From positions 1-11,736 of the forward strand of contig CAMPGT010000124.1 of assembly GCA_946885665.1 (NCBI GenBank): a stretch of DNA of 11,736 bases. Reading direction: 5' to 3'. The position numbers and the translations under genes were made by a program. The notes under the pieces are model-generated. The model was not told where the DNA came from, did not search any database, and worked only from the letters and a program-made list of their open reading frames with translations. This document shows, piece after piece, positions 7,801 through 11,736 of this stretch. This stretch comes from an uncultured Chitinophagaceae bacterium (GTDB taxonomy: Bacteria; Bacteroidota; Bacteroidia; Chitinophagales; Chitinophagaceae). How positions within the stretch are numbered: position 1 is the first letter of the stretch; every line of letters begins with the position of its first letter.

Positions 7801-8200
7801 GCTCACGAATATTGAATACCCGGGATATGCGATGGCAGGCTTTTCGGCCAGGGCGATGAATGCCTGGACCACGCCGGGACAAATCACCAATTTTCCAAGT
7901 CTTAACGATCCTTTTGAAGACAAAACAACAAGGTATTTGGAGAACGACAGGTTCTGGAGGCTTCGCAATGTTATTGTCTCCTACAATCTCCCGGTACGCT
8001 GGTGCAGTAAACTCGGAATAGCCTCCGCAAGATTATTCGCGCAGGGGCAAAACCTCACCACAATTTATGACGTGCTTGCACTCGATCCGGAAATCTCAAC
8101 GATCAACAGCAACCTCGATGAAAATTCAAGTGCCGACATCACCGGCGCACAATATCCCCCATTGAAATCCGTCACCTTCGGCCTGTCCGTTAGTTTCTAA
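4886..8200 (+). CDS. SusC/RagA-family TonB-dependent outer-membrane transporter with STN signalling domain
   Basis: This 1104-residue protein is an outer-membrane channel that, with the SusD lipoprotein, imports an unidentified ligand using TonB energy. A signal peptide covers about residues 1-31. ATG 4892 (two codons on) is an equally possible start. Domains in order are as follows. An STN domain (about 32-105: VNITGKNMRIEKVFSTIKQQ, then the TGYTFAYSD segment) can signal to FecR. A carboxypeptidase-regulatory-like beta domain (about 126-198) carries GRVTDSLGNPL, GTVTDENGNF and IGYET. A TonB box lies at 203-210 (EDIVVTGY). The plug (about 215-330) holds the family signatures TPLYIIDGV, VSILKDGASASLYGSRGANG and VIVITTKKG. 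A 22-strand barrel extends to the end, with terminal VTFGLSVSF ending in Phe as outer-membrane barrels do. The protein is intact. The STN domain marks it as a transducer, which fits the adjacent sigma/FecR genes. Confidence 0.97.
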   Translation: MVMRIIFTSTKVIPGMLLAIFFPIAAECFGQEVNITGKNMRIEKVFSTIKQQTGYTFAYSDAIIAAAKTVNMDIREGTLEDALRECFQNQRFTYSIIEKTIVIKPREDSAVRRGGTSAPMKAAIEIQGRVTDSLGNPLARVSVTLRGSGRGTVTDENGNFTISVDDGSAVLSFSIIGYETKEMVVGEQRSLSIVLSAASTSLEDIVVTGYQTRLRKMDATSIATVDIKSVSLQPMASFDQILQGQATGLNVKSGSGQPGRAADVVIRGRGSINGSTTPLYIIDGVQVEAADFAAMNPADFENVSILKDGASASLYGSRGANGVIVITTKKGRAGKMTVTYDGQFGYSKLPEGKMDLMNSQQKVDFEVNMADNPYGWTEAQADSLKRIDYDWRDAIYKTAPMQQHQLSLAGGNEKTKIFGSLSYMDQDGILINTGLKRYTGRFNIDHTVNHFRIGANIAGGYTKTHEISEGNQNTFNPLNNFIWALPYEVPFTATGAYTESIQGISTWTNPVEDVTENVGHRHFLKAYGNAFVEYNFPQVEGLSWRTNVGGDYGQREYFDIIANGTQSAIQGGMNIGPQYGNGDLRQGLTKLFRSTITNYLSYKRRFGTAAQHNLSAAIYHETVRTRAEGFGYRGFGLLNPFRNAAGLVAGTTTNGFIPEIENIVYSPDNGIVSFFAIADYTYLNKFIFGGSVRRDGSSRLAKENRWVTYGGISGAYILSEENFIKNIAPVSFLKVKASYGTVGNQEGIGDFPYLQNYSSGTFAGGSSLGLASFGNRNLKWETRSTFNTGIEFALFNNRITAGLEFYNSITKNLFFNLTTPSTSGGPGSVLGNAGSMRNRGIEANLDLAVIRSKHFNWNIIANYSVNRNTVLSLPEGQDFQLYRSYQILQVGKPLNSFYLVPFLGVDPETGRAIYLKKDGKTMTNDYDPNDRVTMSTSDAPFNGGITNNLRFKNLSLSFFWVFSYGNHLYNYALTNIEYPGYAMAGFSARAMNAWTTPGQITNFPSLNDPFEDKTTRYLENDRFWRLRNVIVSYNLPVRWCSKLGIASARLFAQGQNLTTIYDVLALDPEISTINSNLDENSSADITGAQYPPLKSVTFGLSVSF

Positions 8201-8216
8201 CCACTAATTAGATTGT

Positions 8217-9635
8217 ATGAAGCATATAAAACTTTATTTATTCCTGATAATGTTCGTTTCGATCACGCTCTGTTCATGCATGAAAAACCTGGACACGGCG
8301 CCGCAGACGTTCCAAACGAACATCGATAAGTTTTCCGACCTGCAGGCTGCGCTTGCGGCAGCATACAACGGCCTGAAAGCCGAAGAATATTATGGCGGAA
8401 ACTTCTTAACGCCGATGGCATGGAGCTGCCTTCCCGATTTGATGGGCGACGATTTCGTAGAAGCATTGGAATCGACAGGAAACTGGCGGCAGATGGCAGA
8501 ATGGAGGTACAATACCGACGAAGGGATCATTGCCGGGGCGTTTGCACAAGCGTACCGCATCATCGCCAGTGCAAATGATGTATTGCAAAATGTGAATCGT
8601 TTTAAAAGCGGTACAACCGAAGCAGGGGCCGGCCAGATACAGGCACAGGCGCTGGCGCTGCGCGCGCATTGCCACTTCGACCTGATGCGTTATTTCGCAC
8701 AATCTTATCAACGAAATTCAGACAGCCTGGGCGTGCCGTACATAACGGCGTTCAGTCCCGACAACCCGCTCGAAGCAAGACCGGCACGTAACACGGTGAA
8801 GCAGTGCTACGACAGCATCTATGCTGATCTGAGCGAAGCACAGGCGCTGTTTGATCAATACGGCGACATCGATAACAACAACCGTTTTTATATTGATGAG
8901 ATGGCGATACATGCTATGCTGGCACGTATCAATCTATATAATGGCCAGTACGCCGAAGCGGAAGCCGAGGCAACAATCATCATTGATCATTTTCCGCTCG
9001 CCAACCAATTGGAGTTTCCTGAAATATGGAAAGACAACAGCACTGCGGAAATTGTATGGCAGGTGCCCAGCGACCAGGAAATGCAGCCCGGCTTTGCCAC
9101 CGCCGGCGACAATGCGCCGTACCGCGTTGCCAACGACTTCCGCGACCTCGTGTATTCGACAGCCGGAGGCGTGAGAAGCCATCCTGACCTTATACAAACC
9201 AATATTGAAGGGATTGGAGGTGTAATGAGAACGTTACTCTTCAAATACGACGGAACGAAGAATTTCAAAGTGTTCCGTGCAGGGGAAATGTATTTGATAC
9301 GTGCGGAAAGCAAGTACATGCAGAATATGGGCGAAGGACTCGATGATGTGAACGCATTGCGTGATGCGCGCGGTGCCGCCACAGGAACGGAAACAGGCGC
9401 CGGTGTGTGGACGGCAATCATGAACGAGCGCCGGCTGGAGTTGATTGGCGAGGGCCACAGGTGGTTCGACATCAAACGGACAACAAGAGCCATTACCAGG
9501 AACGAATGTGGAAGCGCCGGTGGAACGCATTCCGATATTTGTTCAGTTGGTCCTGACTCACGCAGTTGGATATGGCCGATTCCTTTTAATGAAATCAACA
9601 TCAACAGTAACCTCGAACAAAATCCTGATTATTAG
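8217..9635 (+). CDS. SusD/RagB-family surface lipoprotein
   Basis: This 472-residue ligand-capturing lid sits on the SusC channel at the cell surface. A lipoprotein signal peptide ends in the lipobox L-C-S-C with Cys21 as the lipidated residue. The N-terminal SusD-like region (about 23-215) has the usual start (LDTAPQTFQTNIDKF, AALAAAYNGLK) and TPR-like helices (IQAQALALRAHCHFDLMRYF). The C-terminal region ends with the family signatures RAESKYM, NERRLELIGEGHRWFDIKR and a terminal W-P-I-P-x-x-E-I-x-x-N-x-x-L-x-Q-N-P-x-Y. The gene begins 16 bases after the susC stop, so the two are cotranscribed. At 472 residues it is at the short end for the family. The binding specificity cannot be read from the sequence, and no carbohydrate-active enzyme follows it in the window. 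Confidence 0.96.
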   Translation: MKHIKLYLFLIMFVSITLCSCMKNLDTAPQTFQTNIDKFSDLQAALAAAYNGLKAEEYYGGNFLTPMAWSCLPDLMGDDFVEALESTGNWRQMAEWRYNTDEGIIAGAFAQAYRIIASANDVLQNVNRFKSGTTEAGAGQIQAQALALRAHCHFDLMRYFAQSYQRNSDSLGVPYITAFSPDNPLEARPARNTVKQCYDSIYADLSEAQALFDQYGDIDNNNRFYIDEMAIHAMLARINLYNGQYAEAEAEATIIIDHFPLANQLEFPEIWKDNSTAEIVWQVPSDQEMQPGFATAGDNAPYRVANDFRDLVYSTAGGVRSHPDLIQTNIEGIGGVMRTLLFKYDGTKNFKVFRAGEMYLIRAESKYMQNMGEGLDDVNALRDARGAATGTETGAGVWTAIMNERRLELIGEGHRWFDIKRTTRAITRNECGSAGGTHSDICSVGPDSRSWIWPIPFNEININSNLEQNPDY

Positions 9636-9663
9636 ACGGCTTATCGCGGGCGGTGGTGACCAC

Positions 9664-11403
9664 TTATAACTGTCGCAGATATTTCTCTGTGGTGGCATTG
9701 ATACGCTTCATCGCTTTTTTGATCGCCTTGCTGATCGCGGGAGTTACGCCGGTTGCATGAATGTCTGCCGTGCGCCCGATCGCAGCCCGGTACCAGTTTC
9801 TCCAGGTATCGATAATGTGTTTTTCTTTTTTTGACGGGCTTCCGTTTGCTATCGCTTCCCTGCTCAGTTGAAACTCGGTTTGCAGGCGTTTCAAAGCATT
9901 TGCGGATAATTCTTTCACTGCGGCAATAGCAATTTTTTCATTTGAAGCCGTCAATAAATACGCCGTTACCATTCCGCTTACACCAACGTGTTCCATCTCC
10001 TCTGCCGATACTTTATCCAAACGATCCTCGTCGGTGTGGTAGAAAACATCAGTAAAATGCCACATCAGCACCGCGGGAATATCAGCTTCGAGAAAAGGAG
10101 TGTGGTCGCTGCCGCCTTCATATGGATTAAACGCTATTTTCCATCCCGTTGATTTTGCTTCCTGCAGGCAACGATTAAAAACAAAGTCGTTGAAGTAATG
10201 CGGGAACATATCTTTTTCCTGCATCGGCTCCCCTCCCCATTGGGTGTGCTGATCGGCGCCCCTTGTCCATATTGCGGAGGGATCCGGCATCTTTTCGATC
10301 AGGAACACACCGCCGGTTTTCTCCGTATTTTCTCCCACCATATCGAGGCTCAGTCCCCATTTGATGGTTTTTGCACGAACCGGATCTTCAGCGATGTAGC
10401 GTTTCGGCGAAACTATTTCATCACCCCATAAGAATGTGATGGTACGGGCTGGTTTTACTTTTCCGCCGGTAACGAACAGCGCCGTGAGGCGTGCCATTTC
10501 AGCCAGCGTGGCAACGCCTGTGGCATTGTCGTTCGCGCCGGGCTCCTGCACATGCGCATTGATGACCATTCTCTCTTCAGGTTTTACTGTTCCTCTTACG
10601 CTGGCCAGCAGGGTAAGCTCTGTTGACGGATAAATTTTTGTGCGGATATTCACATGTGCCATGACGGGGCCGCGTGCCAATGCGGCGAGCAATCTCGTTC
10701 GCGCGGCAAACGACAACATTAGTCCCCACTTTTGCTGTTCGGGGTGTTTGATGTTGTACGGTATGTGAAAGAAGGAAATGCCGTTCGGATGTTTTTCCGG
10801 CTCATTGTAAAAAGGAATGGAATAGGCGATGGCACCGACGGCGCCGTATTTTATCGCCTGGGCATATACCGTGTCTATGCGCGTGTCGGCGAAGAGTATC
10901 TTGCCTTTTACATCCAGCTTTTCTATTTCGTTGTCGGTGGCTTTTCCACAATACACAATTTCTGCTGTGATGCCGGATTCTGGTGTCGACGCCGAATTGA
11001 TGGCAATCATATTTCTGTTCGTGCGAAAGCTAAGCAACGGAGTTCCTTCTCCTTCTATCGACAATGAGGCGTCAACGGGTTCCCAGGTGGGCCGGCGCAT
11101 TGGCCGTCTTTCTATTCTGTACGTCAGCAAGTTTTCCTGCTCATTGTTCACTTCTTTTTTAAAGCCTGCTTCTTTTAAAATATTTTCAACGAAGTAGATG
11201 CTGCTGTCAAAGCCGGCATTGCCTGCTATGCGAAAGTAACGCTCAACGAATGCCACGGTCTTCATGACATTTTGCGTATCGAATGTTTCGTGAAGAAGGG
11301 AGGAATAATATTCTTCATCGGGCAGGGGATGCTGGGCGTGAAGGGATGTATTGAACCCGGTAACAGCTACTATCCATAAAGCGATAATCTTTCCGGCTTG
11401 CAT
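9664..11403 (-). CDS. Secreted M28-family zinc metallopeptidase with PA-like domain
   Basis: This 579-residue exported peptidase starts from ATG 11403-11401. A longer open frame (ATG at 11451) exists, but the shorter start gives a clean signal peptide (MQAGKIIALWIVAVTGFNTS, cleavage near HAQ). Numbering from 11403, a PA-like domain lies at about 135-255 (EIVYCGKATDNEI, GKILFADTR, AIKYGAVGAIAYS). The catalytic domain spans about 265-490 with the expected ligands: His284 (INAHVQ), Asp292 (PGANDNATG), Glu329 (LWGDE), Asp354 (SLDMVG) and His456 (YHTDEDRLDKV). SDHTPF at 432-437 is also typical. The residue before the zinc-ligand Glu329 is Asp328, where many aminopeptidases of this family have the catalytic Glu. 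A helical tail of about 90 residues follows. The family releases N-terminal amino acids or cleaves short peptides. It is convergent with susD and shares no operon with it, so a link to the ligand of that system is only conjecture. Confidence 0.92.
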   Translation of the reverse strand: MQAGKIIALWIVAVTGFNTSLHAQHPLPDEEYYSSLLHETFDTQNVMKTVAFVERYFRIAGNAGFDSSIYFVENILKEAGFKKEVNNEQENLLTYRIERRPMRRPTWEPVDASLSIEGEGTPLLSFRTNRNMIAINSASTPESGITAEIVYCGKATDNEIEKLDVKGKILFADTRIDTVYAQAIKYGAVGAIAYSIPFYNEPEKHPNGISFFHIPYNIKHPEQQKWGLMLSFAARTRLLAALARGPVMAHVNIRTKIYPSTELTLLASVRGTVKPEERMVINAHVQEPGANDNATGVATLAEMARLTALFVTGGKVKPARTITFLWGDEIVSPKRYIAEDPVRAKTIKWGLSLDMVGENTEKTGGVFLIEKMPDPSAIWTRGADQHTQWGGEPMQEKDMFPHYFNDFVFNRCLQEAKSTGWKIAFNPYEGGSDHTPFLEADIPAVLMWHFTDVFYHTDEDRLDKVSAEEMEHVGVSGMVTAYLLTASNEKIAIAAVKELSANALKRLQTEFQLSREAIANGSPSKKEKHIIDTWRNWYRAAIGRTADIHATGVTPAISKAIKKAMKRINATTEKYLRQL

Positions 11404-11557
11404 ATACGCTTTTATTATCTGCAAGATCAATACAAAAACCCGAACAACCACAACTGCCGTCGGGCGCTTTGGGACCCTGTAAGTGCTACCGCTATAAGCT
11501 TACGAATCAATCACTTGACAAGTTCTCGTATAAGCTAAGCATAGTTCTCTCATAGGA

Positions 11558-11582
11558 CTGGTATAAGCTGAGCTTATACCAG
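11558..11582. repeat. Perfect 12-bp-arm palindrome
   Basis: CTGGTATAAGCT (11558-11569), a single central G (11570) and AGCTTATACCAG (11571-11582) form a perfect odd palindrome. The one-base centre suits a dimeric regulator site on DNA. As RNA it could form a hairpin of about 10 base pairs, but no T-run follows on either strand, so a terminator is unlikely. Confidence 0.8.
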
Positions 11583-11590
11583 AGCATATA

Positions 11591-11602
11591 CAAAGCGCTT
11601 TG
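11591..11602. repeat. Perfect 12-bp palindrome CAAAGCGCTTTG
   Basis: A self-complementary 12-mer lies nine bases after the 25-base palindrome. A related core, AAGCGCTT, occurs at 2882-2889 between the TTHB210-like gene and the sigma factor gene, and GCGCTTTG occurs at 11464-11471. The shared core is short enough to be chance. Confidence 0.6.
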
Positions 11603-11619
11603 AGTGATATACCAGAGAA

Positions 11620-11629
11620 GAACATGTTC
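11620..11629. repeat. Perfect 10-bp palindrome GAACATGTTC
   Basis: A self-complementary 10-mer closes the palindrome cluster on the right. It follows the second TATACCAGAG copy by two bases. No function can be inferred from it alone. Confidence 0.5.
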
Positions 11630-11645
11630 CTAACTTCCTCTTTGC

Positions 11646-11699
11646 AGGTCCACCCCCGGCGCTGCGCGCCACCGCCGCCAGCGGGGGATACGTGGTCCT
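11646..11699. repeat. GC-rich REP-like inverted repeat
   Basis: CCCCCG (11653-11658) pairs with CGGGGG (11682-11687). Outside this, AGGTCCAC (11646-11653) pairs with GTGGTCCT (11692-11699) with one mismatch and a four-base bulge. Inside, GGCGC (11658-11662) and GCGCC (11666-11670) form a small hairpin around TGC. The whole reads as a nested, imperfect stem-loop of about 54 bases, much richer in GC than its surroundings. This layout is typical of dispersed intergenic REP-like elements in Bacteroidota genomes; I recall similar CCCCCGCC...GGCGGGGG units. Whether this one is multicopy cannot be seen from one window. Confidence 0.6.
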
Positions 11700-11736
11700 T
11701 CTCGTGCCATAGCCGGCGGGAAAACTTGGCGTCTTT

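Larger units (their letters stand above)
11493..11617. repeat. Repeated TATAAGCT / TATACCAGAG motifs at about 33-base intervals
   Basis: TATAAGCT occurs three times in the same orientation (11493-11500, 11529-11536, 11562-11569) at steps of 36 and 33 bases. TATACCAGAG occurs twice (11575-11584 and 11608-11617) at a step of 33 bases. AGTTCTC occurs twice (11521-11527, 11543-11549). GCGCTTTG flanks the cluster (11464-11471 and 11595-11602). The middle copy, TATAAGCT-A-AGC-ATA, looks like a decayed version of the perfect palindrome that follows. The cluster lies upstream of the M28 peptidase gene and towards whatever gene lies beyond the right edge. It could be a multi-operator control region or a decayed repeat element. 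Confidence 0.6.
11404..11736. other. Intergenic region without a recognisable gene
   Basis: From the start of the M28 peptidase gene to the right edge I find no convincing coding frame on either strand. The part up to about 11490 should hold the peptidase promoter, but no clear TTTG / TAnnTTTG pair is visible there. The rest is occupied by the palindrome and repeat cluster and the REP-like element. The last bases (AAAACTTGGCGTCTTT) resemble a motif I recall from repeated intergenic sequences in other bacteria, but this is a weak impression. Confidence 0.6.

Noticed and set aside
9653..9663. GTGGT-G-ACCAC palindrome between the convergent susD and peptidase genes as a bidirectional terminator
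   Set aside because: The one-base centre leaves at most four stem pairs, and there is no T-run on either side.
11404..11451. 16-residue N-terminal extension of the M28 peptidase
   Set aside because: Starting at 11403 gives a standard signal peptide directly at the N-terminus; the extension would place a second hydrophobic segment before it.
11515..11536. TTGACA with a downstream TATAAG as a housekeeping promoter
   Set aside because: The gap is only eight bases, and Bacteroidota do not use the TTGACA/TATAAT pattern.
11493..11617. CRISPR array
   Set aside because: The repeated units are only 8-10 bases with differing partners, the steps are unequal, there are no uniform spacers, and no cas gene is seen.

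Overview
The window looks like a chromosomal stretch of a Bacteroidota bacterium, most likely of the Chitinophagaceae or a near relative. The evidence is an ECF sigma factor / FecR / SusC / SusD cluster of the kind typical of that phylum, lipoproteins and secreted enzymes with Bacteroidota-like signal peptides, few Shine-Dalgarno sequences, and AT-rich candidate promoters resembling TTTG...TAnnTTTG. This is judged from the sequence alone, with no database search.

Left part (1-2838, minus strand). A partial gene runs off the left edge (positions 64 to 1). Next to it is a 37-codon open stretch (232-345) that reads like the first part of an ECF sigma factor and then stops, probably a gene remnant. 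Positions 65-231 hold no convincing gene, only a weak candidate promoter for the edge gene. Three complete exported-protein genes follow, all on the minus strand: a small cysteine-containing lipoprotein (394-756), a PhoA-type alkaline phosphatase (874-1956) and a histidine-rich secreted protein of the TTHB210/DUF5602 type (2056-2838). A strong hairpin terminator separates the last two.

Central part (2975-9635, plus strand). This is a complete cell-surface signalling and uptake locus: an ECF sigma factor, a FecR-type inner-membrane anti-sigma factor, a SusC/RagA TonB-dependent transporter with an N-terminal STN signalling domain, and a SusD/RagB surface lipoprotein. In the expected scheme, ligand binding by SusC/SusD is relayed through the STN domain to the periplasmic part of FecR, which frees the sigma factor to transcribe the transporter genes. 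No glycoside hydrolase or other degradative enzyme is encoded in the same direction inside the window, so the ligand cannot be assigned.

Right part (9664-11736). A secreted M28-family zinc peptidase faces the SusD gene convergently. Upstream of it, 11404-11736 has no recognisable gene. It holds a dense set of palindromes and repeated TATAAGCT motifs (about 11490-11630) and a GC-rich REP-like inverted repeat (11646-11699).

Most of the window is ordinary for the phylum. The parts worth a second look are the palindrome cluster, the sigma-factor remnant beside an intact sigma locus, and the TTHB210-like gene lying divergently from an ECF sigma factor.
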